From positions 868,001 to 932,000 of the forward strand of contig NZ_CP040814.1 of the NCBI RefSeq assembly GCF_019443965.1: a stretch of 64,000 bases of DNA, read 5' to 3'. Positions 24,789 to 32,899 of the stretch are shown here, piece after piece. The notes beneath the pieces were generated by a model that saw only the letters and a list, made by a program, of their open reading frames with translations, did no database searches and had not been told where the DNA came from. The stretch comes from Salinibacterium sp. M195. Its GTDB lineage: Bacteria; Actinomycetota; Actinomycetes; Actinomycetales; Microbacteriaceae. The translations under genes and the position numbers were made by a program. Position 1 is the first letter of the stretch. Every line of letters starts with the position of its first letter.

Positions 24789-25608
24789 AAGGCCGCAAGT
24801 GCCCGTGCCGCGGGTCATGGGCATTCTTAACGTGACCCCCGATTCGTTCAGCGACGGCGGCCAGTTTTCTCACGTCGATCGGGCGATCGCTCACGGTCTC
24901 GAACTGAGAAATCAGGGCGCAGACATCGTGGATGTCGGGGGAGAGTCGACTCGTCCCGGTGCCGAGAGGGTTCCACCAGCGCAAGAGCAACAGCGCGTGA
25001 TCCCCGTGATCGAAGCGCTCGCGGCCGAGGGAGTGACGGTGAGCATCGACACGATGAATGCCGAGACTGCTGTGGCCGCGGCGAAGGCCGGTGCATCCAT
25101 CATCAATGATGTGTCTGGCGGTCTCGCTGACCCGGAGATGTACCGCACTGTTGCCGAAACTGACCTGTTCTATATCGCGATGCACTGGCGCGGGCACAGC
25201 AGCGAGATGGCCAGTTTGGCGAACTACACCGACGTGGTCACTGATGTGCGCGCTGAATTGAAAGACCGCCTCGTCGAAATGATGGTGTGGGGAATCAACC
25301 CCGACCGCGTCGTGCTCGATCCAGGACTGGGCTTTGCCAAGAGTGCCCGCCACAATTGGGCGCTGCTGGCACGGCTCGATGAGTTATCTTCCCTTGGGTG
25401 TCCCATCCTCATCGGTGCATCGCGCAAACGCTTTCTCGGAAAACTGCTTCCCGCGGATGCCGCAATTACCGACCGCGATCTTGCCACCGCCGTGATCAGC
25501 AACGTCGCAGCGCAAGCACACGTTTGGGGTGTGCGAGTGCACGATGTAGCGTCAACTCAGGTCGCGCTTTCGATTTACACCGAATTGCAGAAGGGTAAGA
25601 AACGATGA
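24781..25608 (+). CDS. folP: Dihydropteroate synthase
   Basis: 275 residues from ATG 24781, inside the folE 3' end, with GAGG seven bases upstream; GTG 24775 and TTG 24766 are alternatives. The two DHPS signatures are clear: ILNVTPDSFSDGG (15-27) and the pterin-site block GADIVDVGGESTRPGA. VSIDTMNAETAVAAAKAGAS and ILIGASRKRFL follow as expected. It condenses p-aminobenzoate with dihydropterin pyrophosphate and is the target of sulfonamides. Its end overlaps folB by four bases (ATGA). Length is normal. Confidence 0.96.
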   Translation: MRRRPQVPVPRVMGILNVTPDSFSDGGQFSHVDRAIAHGLELRNQGADIVDVGGESTRPGAERVPPAQEQQRVIPVIEALAAEGVTVSIDTMNAETAVAAAKAGASIINDVSGGLADPEMYRTVAETDLFYIAMHWRGHSSEMASLANYTDVVTDVRAELKDRLVEMMVWGINPDRVVLDPGLGFAKSARHNWALLARLDELSSLGCPILIGASRKRFLGKLLPADAAITDRDLATAVISNVAAQAHVWGVRVHDVASTQVALSIYTELQKGKKR

Positions 25609-26024
25609 ATCCTGCACTCGACGAACTCACTCTCACCGGGTTGCGTGCCACCGCTTTTCATGGCGTCTTTGACCATGAACGTCGCGACGGTCAGGTCTTC
25701 ATTGTCGATGCAACGGTCTATCTTGATCTGGCAGCGGCAGCACGCACTGACGAGCTCACCCGCACCATCCACTATGGCGAGCTGGCAGAAGAGATTGTCG
25801 CTGCGGTGGAATCGAACCCCGTAGATCTCATCGAGACGGTGGCGGAACGAATCGCGGCTGTTGTGCTCGCTCACGAAGCCGCCGTGAGTACCAAAATTAC
25901 CCTCCACAAGCCATCGGCTCCGATCACGGTGCCGTTCGATGACGTGTCGGTCACCATTACCCGCCACCGCGCTGCACCGAGCCACACGGCCGGGTTCAGC
26001 GCAGCGCCGCAAAGACTCTCGTGA
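25605..26024 (+). CDS. folB: Dihydroneopterin aldolase
   Basis: 139 residues starting in the folP stop codon (ATGA). Family features are LTLTGLRATAFHGVFDHERR with the conserved glutamate-type region, IHYGELAEEIVAAVES and LIETVAERIAAVVL, then KPSAPI near the end. It cleaves dihydroneopterin to 6-hydroxymethyldihydropterin and glycolaldehyde. The last 15 residues (APSHTAGFSAAPQRLS) extend beyond the core and run into folK. It overlaps folK by four bases, so the pathway enzymes are translationally coupled. Confidence 0.95.
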   Translation: MNPALDELTLTGLRATAFHGVFDHERRDGQVFIVDATVYLDLAAAARTDELTRTIHYGELAEEIVAAVESNPVDLIETVAERIAAVVLAHEAAVSTKITLHKPSAPITVPFDDVSVTITRHRAAPSHTAGFSAAPQRLS

Positions 26025-26551
26025 CACGACAACAACGCCTCCGGGTCGAGCTGCCGGTTGTGCTTGCGCTCGGCAGCAATCTTGGCGATCGGGAGTCGAC
26101 TCTGCGCGCGGCCGTGCACGCCATCAATGCTCTTGACGGCGTCACGGTGGATGCCGCCTCCAGCATCGTGCAAACGCCAGCACTCAAACTTGCCGGCGTC
26201 GACCACTCGGCACCCGCGTACCTCAACGCGGTCGTGCTCGCTCGCAGCGCGCTGGAGCCTCACGCCCTGCTCGAGCGACTCCAGCACATCGAACACGAGC
26301 ATGGCCGGGTGCGGGACGAGCGCTGGGGTGACCGTACTCTCGACATCGACATCGTGACGTTTGCGCATTTGTTGGTGGATGACGAACTATTGACGATTCC
26401 CCATCCGCGAGCTGGAGAGCGTGCGTTTGTGCTCGTGCCGTGGCTGCAGCTTGACCCCGGTGCCGTCGTGCCCGGTGTCGGCGCCGCGGCGGAGCGTCTT
26501 TCCGGCATTGAGAATGATGCAACCGAGTTCGAGGCGGAACCCCTGTGGTGA
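26021..26551 (+). CDS. folK: 2-amino-4-hydroxy-6-hydroxymethyldihydropteridine pyrophosphokinase
   Basis: 176 residues from GTG 26021, overlapping folB by four bases. HPPK signatures are LALGSNLGDRESTLRAAVHA at the N-terminus and the catalytic block RDERWGDRTLDIDIVTF, in which the paired aspartates bind Mg-ATP. The C-terminus has PHPRAGERAFVLVPWLQLDP. It transfers pyrophosphate from ATP to the pterin, feeding FolP. It overlaps the DUF3180 gene by four bases. Confidence 0.96.
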   Translation: MTRQQRLRVELPVVLALGSNLGDRESTLRAAVHAINALDGVTVDAASSIVQTPALKLAGVDHSAPAYLNAVVLARSALEPHALLERLQHIEHEHGRVRDERWGDRTLDIDIVTFAHLLVDDELLTIPHPRAGERAFVLVPWLQLDPGAVVPGVGAAAERLSGIENDATEFEAEPLW

Positions 26552-27033
26552 GCCGCACCTCGCCGCTGCACTTGGTCATGGTGGCTGTTGTTGGTGCGGG
26601 CGCAGGATGGCTCCTTGAAGTGCTGCTGACCGCATCCGGACGCCCGATCGTGATCCCCTCGATTTCGTTAGCGATTTCGCTGTTCGTCATCGCCGCCGTG
26701 CTCGTCGTGCTCGCCGTGCCCATTTACCGTTCCTCGCGCGGACTGCGTCGAAAACGAGTTAACCCGTTTTATGCGCTTCGCGTGGTGGTGCTAGCTCAGG
26801 CCTCAAGCTTCTCGGGGGCGTTGCTCGGTGGGGGCACTCTCGCCATCGCGTTCTACTTGTTGAGCCGCACGGTGTCGCCCGGCTCAGGATCGATTACCGC
26901 TAGTTTCGTGGTTTCAGGAGGCGCGGTAGGGTTGCTGGTCGCGGGACTCGTCGCTGAATATTTGTGCACTCTCCCGCCCGATGATGACGACTCGTCGTCG
27001 GCGAATCCGATGGATCCCCAAGGAGCAGCGTGA
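26548..27033 (+). CDS. DUF3180 membrane protein
   Basis: 161 residues from GTG 26548, overlapping the folK stop (GTGA). Four hydrophobic segments lie at about residues 8-27, 35-58, 79-105 and 112-135, and the tail is acidic (PPDDDDSSS). The position directly after folK and the four-helix profile identify it as the DUF3180 family, almost always linked to folK in Actinobacteria. No enzymatic motif is visible, and the role is unknown. It is translationally coupled on both sides, as the next gene starts in its stop codon. Confidence 0.85.
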   Translation: MSRTSPLHLVMVAVVGAGAGWLLEVLLTASGRPIVIPSISLAISLFVIAAVLVVLAVPIYRSSRGLRRKRVNPFYALRVVVLAQASSFSGALLGGGTLAIAFYLLSRTVSPGSGSITASFVVSGGAVGLLVAGLVAEYLCTLPPDDDDSSSANPMDPQGAA

Positions 27034-27515
27034 CTGAGCGACTCGACCTACCTGACACTGAATGGCGCGGAGTCTCACGCAAATACATTGTGGTGGAAGT
27101 TGTTGGCCTCATCATCGTTGGGGTAATTATGATGATTGCCACCTCGATCCCCGCGTTCGTGACCGGCATTGTGTGGTTCGCCGCGATTCCGATCTCGCTC
27201 GGAATCATCTTCCTCATCAATATTCTGCTCACCCCACGACGGGTGCGCGCCATCGGTTACATGATGCGCGCCGATGACCTCGTGTTTCGTCGCGGACTGA
27301 TGTTCCGCCGCGTGGTTGCTGTGCCCTATGGCCGGATGCAACTCGTTGACATCAATCGTGGCCCCCTCGATCGCGCGGTGGGCTTAAGCGAACTCAAATT
27401 TGTGACGGCAGCGGCATCCACCGGCGTTGTTATTCCTGGGCTGCCGCAGCAGGATGCTGAGGAGTTGAGAGACACGCTCGTCGCCCTGGCTGAGAGTCGT
27501 CGGGCCGGGCTGTGA
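27030..27515 (+). CDS. PH-domain (bPH2/YdbS-type) membrane protein, small
   Basis: 161 residues from GTG 27030, overlapping DUF3180 by four bases. Two membrane helices (about residues 18-40 and 45-68) precede a bacterial PH domain: GYMMRADDLVFRRGLMFRR, then VPYGRMQLVDINRGPLDRAV and LSELKFVTAAASTG are the typical bPH2 (DUF304) blocks. Such proteins are always paired with a larger bPH2 protein, as here. The role is not established; membrane or envelope stress functions have been proposed for homologues. It overlaps the next gene by four bases. Confidence 0.88.
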   Translation: MTERLDLPDTEWRGVSRKYIVVEVVGLIIVGVIMMIATSIPAFVTGIVWFAAIPISLGIIFLINILLTPRRVRAIGYMMRADDLVFRRGLMFRRVVAVPYGRMQLVDINRGPLDRAVGLSELKFVTAAASTGVVIPGLPQQDAEELRDTLVALAESRRAGL

Positions 27516-29254
27516 GCGAGCTCAACGAGCACGAACCGGAACGGGCCGACCTCGCCGAGTCGCAAGTGCCGGCTGCCAACCTTGCCGAGCAGGTAGCGCC
27601 CGTCTCCGAACCCGCCGAGCCGGTAGCGTCCGTCGCCAACCTTGCCGGGCTCCCCGCCGAAGCTCAACGACTTGCCGATGGTGAATGGCATCGCCTGCAC
27701 CCGGCCACCCCACTTTTGCGCGGTGGCATCGCGCTCATTGCCGTCATCGGCGTAATCGTCGTCAATGCTCGAGACTTCTTCCTCGAAACGCTCTTCAACA
27801 GCCGCAATGAATTCGATCCCTTTACGCGACTTGCGGAGTCTGGCTTCTTGATTCCGGCGATCCTTATCGTGCTCGCCGTGCTCATTCTTAGTGTGCTCGG
27901 CTTCTACTTCTCGTGGCGGATGAACACCTTTCGCATCACTGATGAGCTGGTCGAAGTGCGCAGCGGAATTCTGTTCCGCACTAATCGTCGGGGGCGGCTC
28001 GACCGCATCCAGGGCATCAATATCTCTCGGCCGATCTTCGCCAGACTCTTCGGTGCGGCCAAGCTTGAAGTGAACGTGGCTGGTCAAGATGCCAACGTGG
28101 AGCTCGCCTACTTAGGCTCTCGGGGCGCGGATGAACTGCGCCGCACGATTCTGCAGCTTGCCTCAGGAACTCGGGCGGCTGAAGCCGCTGCAGCGAGTGT
28201 CTCGAGTGCCGTCAGCGAGTTTGGAACTCAGGGCGCAGTAGCGGGCGAACCGGCGAGCAACAGCGAACATGTGGGCCTGATCGAGTCGCGCGTGAACGAA
28301 TTTCTGGCGCCCGAACTCGACCCGGATGCTGCTCCTCCGGAATCGATCGTGCGGATCAGTATCCCCAGGTTGATCGGGTCGATCGTGTTGAGCGAGGCCA
28401 CGATTATTGCCGTGTTGGCCGGCGTGGGAATCATTGTCACGATCGCCATTACCGGCCAATATGGGTGGCTGTTCGCCTTCCTGCCTGGCGTGCTCGGTCT
28501 TGGCGGTTACCTCGCCTCGCGACTGACGAAGTCGCTGCGGTACTCGATTGCGTCGACTCGCGATGGCATCCGCGTGGGGTACGGCTTGCTGTCGACGACT
28601 AATGAAACGCTTCCCCCCGGACGCATCCACGCCGTCGAGGTCTCTCAACCCTTGCTGTGGCGCCCTGCCGGTTGGTGGGAAATCAAGATCAACACGGCAT
28701 CACAGGCCACGAGCGCCACGGGGGACGCCGCAAAGAAGACGCTGCTGCCCGTCGGCGATATGGCCGATGTGCACCGGGTATTGCAACTGATCCTGCCGAC
28801 CCTCGCCGATGAAAAGTCGCGCGAACTGCTCGAATGTGGCCTCGCAGCGGGAGCCCACGACGATGACTTTGTGACGTCGCCGAAGCGGGCGCGGGCACTG
28901 CGGTGGTTCTCGTGGCGTCGCAACGGGTTCACCATGATTTCGGATGCTGTCGCCCTGCGCAAGGGATCAATCTGGCGTTCCTTGGTGCTGGTTCCGCAAG
29001 CGCGCATGCAGAGCGTCAGCATGGGCGAAGGTCCGCTGCTGCGCCGGATGGGTCTCGCGGAATTACGCGTGCATACGGTCGCCGGCCCCATCTCCGCCAC
29101 TATTGGTGCTCTCGATCGCAACGATGTCATCAGGTTCTTTGACGAAGTTTCGCGCGCCGCCGTGCTCTCGGCGAGCGTCGATACGAGTCACCGCTGGGGC
29201 AGCGCGGCAACCGAGATGACCCCCGCCGCTAAGGCGATCGGGGATACCCCGTAG
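27512..29254 (+). CDS. PH-domain (bPH2/YdbT-type) membrane protein, large, multi-domain
   Basis: 580 residues from GTG 27512. An N-terminal low-complexity segment of about 60 residues contains near-repeats (PANLAEQVAPVSEPAEPVAS). Then come repeated units of two helices plus a bPH2 domain: FRITDELVEVRSGILFRTNR with IQGINISRPIFARLFG, a middle unit with SIASTRDGIRVGYGLLSTTN, and a third with MISDAVALRKGSIWRSLVLV and MGLAELRVHTVAGPI. This is the YdbT architecture and the expected partner of the small PH protein just upstream. It probably acts in the membrane as a complex; the biochemical role is unknown. It overlaps the next gene by one base. Confidence 0.87.
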   Translation: MSELNEHEPERADLAESQVPAANLAEQVAPVSEPAEPVASVANLAGLPAEAQRLADGEWHRLHPATPLLRGGIALIAVIGVIVVNARDFFLETLFNSRNEFDPFTRLAESGFLIPAILIVLAVLILSVLGFYFSWRMNTFRITDELVEVRSGILFRTNRRGRLDRIQGINISRPIFARLFGAAKLEVNVAGQDANVELAYLGSRGADELRRTILQLASGTRAAEAAAASVSSAVSEFGTQGAVAGEPASNSEHVGLIESRVNEFLAPELDPDAAPPESIVRISIPRLIGSIVLSEATIIAVLAGVGIIVTIAITGQYGWLFAFLPGVLGLGGYLASRLTKSLRYSIASTRDGIRVGYGLLSTTNETLPPGRIHAVEVSQPLLWRPAGWWEIKINTASQATSATGDAAKKTLLPVGDMADVHRVLQLILPTLADEKSRELLECGLAAGAHDDDFVTSPKRARALRWFSWRRNGFTMISDAVALRKGSIWRSLVLVPQARMQSVSMGEGPLLRRMGLAELRVHTVAGPISATIGALDRNDVIRFFDEVSRAAVLSASVDTSHRWGSAATEMTPAAKAIGDTP

Positions 29255-30003
29255 TGGCACCGGCAGCAGGCCGGCTAGGAATCGGCATCATCGGCGCGGG
29301 TAAAGTCGGCCCAATTCTGGGGGCGGCGCTCGCCGGAGCCGGTCACGCAATCGTGGGCATCGCCGCGACTTCTGAGCGCAATCTGGAGCGCGCGAGTGCG
29401 ATTCTTCCTGATGTTCCCGTGCTCGATATTCCGACTCTGGTTGAGCGAAGTGAACTCGTGATTCTGGCGATTCCCGAAGGCGAGATCGAGTCGTTCGCGC
29501 AAGGCCTGGCCAGCGCGGGAGTGTGGCAGCCGGGCCAGCTGGTGCTTCACACCGCGCCAGGACTCGGTTATACCGCGCTCGCACCGGCCTTGGCCGCTGG
29601 CGCGATTCCGCTTGCCGTGCATCCGGCCATGGTGTTTACGGGCACCAGCCTCGACCTCACGCGACTACACGAAACGTATTGTGCGGTGAGCGCGCCAACT
29701 CCTGTTCTTCCGATTGCGCAGGCGCTCGTGGTTGAGATGGGGGCAGAGCCCATTGTGATTGCGGAGAACGAGCGCGCAGCGTGGGCAGAGGCGGTCAGCA
29801 CAGCGACAAGTTTCTCGGCGGCGATCGTGGGGCAGTCACTCAACTTGCTTGAGAACGTCGGCGTAGAGAACCCGGCTCGTGTCTTGGGCCCGCTCTTGCG
29901 CTCCTCTGTTGAGAGTGCGCTCGCTTACGCAAGTGCGACTAGCATCGATGTTTCCTCGTTCGACACCGAACAGAGGCCCCATTCACAGGAGGATCCCTCG
30001 TGA
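29254..30003 (+). CDS. Rossmann-like / DUF2520 oxidoreductase
   Basis: 249 residues from GTG 29254, sharing one base with the previous stop (TAGTG). The N-terminal NAD(P)-binding GIGIIGAGKVGPILGAALAG is followed by a C-terminal helical DUF2520 domain (AVHPAMVFTGTSLDLTRLHE). The family is related to NADP-dependent F420 oxidoreductases and pyrroline-5-carboxylate reductases. It is regularly adjacent to panC in Actinobacteria and is suspected to act as ketopantoate reductase or another pantothenate step; that role is inferred from context. It overlaps panC by four bases. Confidence 0.83.
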   Translation: MAPAAGRLGIGIIGAGKVGPILGAALAGAGHAIVGIAATSERNLERASAILPDVPVLDIPTLVERSELVILAIPEGEIESFAQGLASAGVWQPGQLVLHTAPGLGYTALAPALAAGAIPLAVHPAMVFTGTSLDLTRLHETYCAVSAPTPVLPIAQALVVEMGAEPIVIAENERAAWAEAVSTATSFSAAIVGQSLNLLENVGVENPARVLGPLLRSSVESALAYASATSIDVSSFDTEQRPHSQEDPS

Positions 30004-30863
30004 TTTCACACCCTCGCCCCCAAGTTATTGAGACCGTCGCTGGGATGCGCGATGTAGTAGCCCACGAGCGCGACGCTGGTCGCACCGTTGCTTTGACACC
30101 AACTTTGGGAGCGCTCCACCAGGGTCACCTTGCGCATGTTGAGCGTGCGGCCGAACTCGCGGACGTGCGTATCGTCTCGATTTTTGTGAATCCCACCCAG
30201 TTCGGTGCGAACGAAGATCTGGACAAGTATCCGCGAACGATGGACGAAGACCTCGACATGCTTGGCGCCCTCGGGGTGCCCTACGTTTTCGCGCCGAGTG
30301 TTGAAGAGATGTACCCAAAGGGCGAAACCTCCACGACAATCTCTGCCGGAAAAATCGGCACTACGTTTGAGGGCAAGTCTCGCGCTGGCCACTTCGATGG
30401 CGTGCTCACGGTAGTCGCGAAGCTGCTTGCGATCACGACTCCGCAGTTCGTCACCTTCGGCCAGAAAGATGCCCAGCAACTGTTCCTGGTCCGCCGCATG
30501 ATTACCGACCTCAACATTCCGGTGCAGTTGGAGATCATCGAGACGGTGCGAGAAGACGATGGCCTCGCGCTCTCGAGTCGCAACCAGTTTTTGGATGCCA
30601 GCCAACGCGAAGCAGCCGTCATCTTGTCGACGGCGCTGAAAGCCGCGACCTCGGCCGCTGACAGTGGCCTTGACGCGGTGATCGCGGCCGCGCAGGGTGC
30701 GCTCATGGGGCAATCGGGCGTCGAGCTCGACTACTTCACCGTTGTTGACACCGAGACCTTCATACCGGTGCCCGATGGCTTCCGTGGGCCGGCGACGGCG
30801 ATCGTGGCGGCCCGTGTCGGAGACACTCGTTTGATCGACAATCTCTCGCTCTACGTCGGGTAG
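30000..30863 (+). CDS. panC: Pantoate--beta-alanine ligase
   Basis: 287 residues from GTG 30000 with AGGAGG just upstream, overlapping the previous gene by four bases. HIGH-type signature PTLGALHQGHL (Leu where Met is common), IFVNPTQFGANEDLDKYPRT, then TTFEGKSRAGHFDGVLTVVA and FGQKDAQQLFLVRRM all match PanC. It joins pantoate and beta-alanine using ATP to give pantothenate, a coenzyme A precursor. No panB or panD is in view. It is the end of the long coupled operon; lysS follows after 58 bases. Confidence 0.96.
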   Translation: MISHPRPQVIETVAGMRDVVAHERDAGRTVALTPTLGALHQGHLAHVERAAELADVRIVSIFVNPTQFGANEDLDKYPRTMDEDLDMLGALGVPYVFAPSVEEMYPKGETSTTISAGKIGTTFEGKSRAGHFDGVLTVVAKLLAITTPQFVTFGQKDAQQLFLVRRMITDLNIPVQLEIIETVREDDGLALSSRNQFLDASQREAAVILSTALKAATSAADSGLDAVIAAAQGALMGQSGVELDYFTVVDTETFIPVPDGFRGPATAIVAARVGDTRLIDNLSLYVG

Positions 30864-30921
30864 TTTTTCGGCTGATTCGGCGGCGCGGCGGGGTAGTCGC
30901 ATCCCGGCTACGATTGAGGGC

Positions 30922-32421
30922 GTGAATGACGCTGCCAACGCTCCAGAACCCACCGAGGCCGAAGTTTCTGAACAGAAAGCTGTTCGGCTCGAGAAGCGTC
31001 AGCGACTCATCGATTCTGGCGCTGAGGCGTACCCGGTTGGGGTCGCTATCACGACAAGCATTCCGGCGGTGCGCGCCAAGTATCCCGCGCTAGAGGCAGA
31101 CTCCACCACGGGCGACACTGTTGGCCTTGCTGGCCGCATCGTGCACCTCCGCAACACCGGCAAGCTGTGCTTCGCATCGTTGCAGGCTGGTGATGGCGCG
31201 CGCATCCAAGTCATGGTCTCTCTCGGCGAAGTCGGCGAAGATGCCCTCGCTCTGTGGAAAGAACTTGTTGACCTCGGTGATCACCTCTTTGTGAGCGGTG
31301 AAGTCATTTCGAGCCGCCGCGGTGAGCTTTCCGTCATGGTGAAGGAATGGAAGATCGCCGCCAAGGCCGTATTGCCCCTCCCGAACTTGCACTCCGATTT
31401 GAGTGATGAGCAACGTGTTCGTAGCCGCTACCTCGACCTCATCGTCCGCGAGCAAGCACGCTTCACCGTGCGCGCCCGCGCCAAGGTCAACGCCAGCCTG
31501 CGCGCAACATTTGCCGCGCATGAATACCTCGAAGTCGAAACACCGATGTTGCAGACAATGCACGGTGGGGCATCCGCTCGCCCGTTCGTCACGCACTCGA
31601 ATGCCTTCGACACTGAGCTTTACCTGCGCATTGCGCCTGAGCTGTTCTTGAAGCGTGCCGTTGTCGGTGGCATCGAGCGTGTGTTCGAAATCAACCGCAA
31701 TTTCCGCAACGAGGGTGCTGACTCAACGCACTCGCCCGAATTTGCCATGGTCGAGGCTTACCAGGCTTATGGCGACTACAACCAGATGGCCGACCTCACG
31801 CAAGAGCTTGTGCAGAACTCAGCAGTTGCTGTCACCGGCGGCATGCTGGTCACTCTTTCTGATGGCAGTGAATATGACCTCGGTGGCGACTGGGCGCGCA
31901 TCTCAATGTATGACTCTCTCAACGAAGCAGCGGGCTTCACCATCACTCCGCAGACGCCGGCTGCAGAGCTGAAGACGTTGGCAGACGCCGTCGACATCGG
32001 AGTAACTCAGCCGACCCACGGCAAGTACGTGGAAGAACTGTGGGAGCACTACGTCAAGCCGGGTCTCGACCGTCCGACGTTCGTTATGGACTTCCCCGTC
32101 GACACCAGCCCGCTCGTGCGCGACCACCGCACCATCGACGGTGTCGTAGAAAAGTGGGACCTCTACATTCGCGGCTTCGAACTGGCGACTGGCTATTCTG
32201 AGCTCGTTGACCCCGTTATTCAGCGCGAACGCTTCGTGGAGCAGGCGCTGTTAGCCAGCCAAGGCGACGTCGAAGCAATGCGTCTCGACGAAGACTTCAT
32301 CCGTGCCCTTGAGCACGGCATGCCACCAAGCGGCGGCATCGGGGTCGGCGTTGACCGCCTACTGATGGCGATCACCGGGCTCGGAATTCGCGAAACAATT
32401 CTCTTTCCGCTGGTGAAGTAG
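30922..32421 (+). CDS. lysS: Lysyl-tRNA synthetase, class II
   Basis: 499 residues from GTG 30922 with GAGGG upstream. The N-terminal OB-fold anticodon domain includes GDTVGLAGRIVHLRNTGKLC. The class II core has motif 1 (HEYLEVETPMLQ), motif 2 FEINRNFRNEGADSTHSPEF and motif 3 GGIGVGVDRLLMAITG. TMHGGASARPFVTHSN is the lysine-specific block. It charges tRNA-Lys. The length is typical. Three tiny membrane-protein genes follow within a few bases, probably on the same transcript. Confidence 0.97.
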   Translation: MNDAANAPEPTEAEVSEQKAVRLEKRQRLIDSGAEAYPVGVAITTSIPAVRAKYPALEADSTTGDTVGLAGRIVHLRNTGKLCFASLQAGDGARIQVMVSLGEVGEDALALWKELVDLGDHLFVSGEVISSRRGELSVMVKEWKIAAKAVLPLPNLHSDLSDEQRVRSRYLDLIVREQARFTVRARAKVNASLRATFAAHEYLEVETPMLQTMHGGASARPFVTHSNAFDTELYLRIAPELFLKRAVVGGIERVFEINRNFRNEGADSTHSPEFAMVEAYQAYGDYNQMADLTQELVQNSAVAVTGGMLVTLSDGSEYDLGGDWARISMYDSLNEAAGFTITPQTPAAELKTLADAVDIGVTQPTHGKYVEELWEHYVKPGLDRPTFVMDFPVDTSPLVRDHRTIDGVVEKWDLYIRGFELATGYSELVDPVIQRERFVEQALLASQGDVEAMRLDEDFIRALEHGMPPSGGIGVGVDRLLMAITGLGIRETILFPLVK

Positions 32422-32426
32422 CAACT

Positions 32427-32612
32427 ATGACTGACTACGAGTCGCCGTCGAGCGCTGAGAATGCTGAGAACGCTGGCGAAGACGCAAGCCCGGTGAGCCG
32501 CAAAAAGTCGGCCATCACGCCCATGCGCATCGCACTCTGGGTGCTGGTGGGTGGCGCTGGTCTCATCATGGTGATCACGGGGCTCGTCGGTGTTTTGGTG
32601 AAGGCGCAGTAG
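32427..32612 (+). CDS. Small single-helix membrane protein (61 residues)
   Basis: 61 residues from ATG 32427, six bases after lysS. An acidic, Ser/Ala/Glu-rich N-terminus of about 28 residues (repeated AENAEN) is followed by basic residues and one helix (RIALWVLVGGAGLIMVITGL) ending in VLVKAQ. The topology should be N-in with a short outside tail. The stop codon shares one base with the start of the next 29-residue frame. No known motif is seen. It is the first of three tiny membrane proteins in a row behind lysS; the role is unknown. Confidence 0.7.
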   Translation: MTDYESPSSAENAENAGEDASPVSRKKSAITPMRIALWVLVGGAGLIMVITGLVGVLVKAQ

Positions 32613-32701
32613 TGGACCGCAAATCATCACGGCTCATCATGACTGTGACTCTCGTGGGACTTGTCGTACTCATCGCCATAGTCACCTTCGTGAACGGTTA
32701 G
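32612..32701 (+). CDS. 29-residue membrane microprotein
   Basis: GTG 32612 overlaps the TAG of the preceding gene by one base (TAGTG), and the frame ends in TAG at 32701. The product has a basic start (VDRKSSRL) and one hydrophobic helix (VTLVGLVVLIAIVTFVNG). Start/stop overlap and typical helix composition argue for a real gene. Homologous very small hydrophobic proteins in other actinobacteria would be easily missed by gene finders. It has no visible ribosome binding site and would depend on translational coupling. Confidence 0.5.
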   Translation: MDRKSSRLIMTVTLVGLVVLIAIVTFVNG

Positions 32702-32710
32702 GCTGAAGAC

Positions 32711-32899
32711 GTGCCTCAAGAATTCTGGTCGAACGCGATCTTCTCCATCGTGCCCACGGTCGCCGTTGGGCTCATTTTTTGGTTCGTCATGGCCGCGATT
32801 ATGCGCTCAGACCGCACCGAGCGAGAGAGCTACGCCAAGATCGAGGCAGAAGAACGCGCCAAGGCCGCCCCACGCGTCGACTCCACGATCCAGTCTTAG
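32711..32899 (+). CDS. Small membrane protein with charged C-terminus (62 residues)
   Basis: 62 residues from GTG 32711. One hydrophobic segment (IFSIVPTVAVGLIFWFVMAA, about 9-28) is followed by a highly charged helix (RSDRTERESYAKIEAEERAK) likely to form a short cytoplasmic coiled coil. It ends within the convergent lacI gene with a four-base overlap. It completes the trio of small membrane proteins after lysS. Similar proteins are annotated as hypothetical in actinobacteria; no function is known. Confidence 0.75.
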   Translation: MPQEFWSNAIFSIVPTVAVGLIFWFVMAAIMRSDRTERESYAKIEAEERAKAAPRVDSTIQS

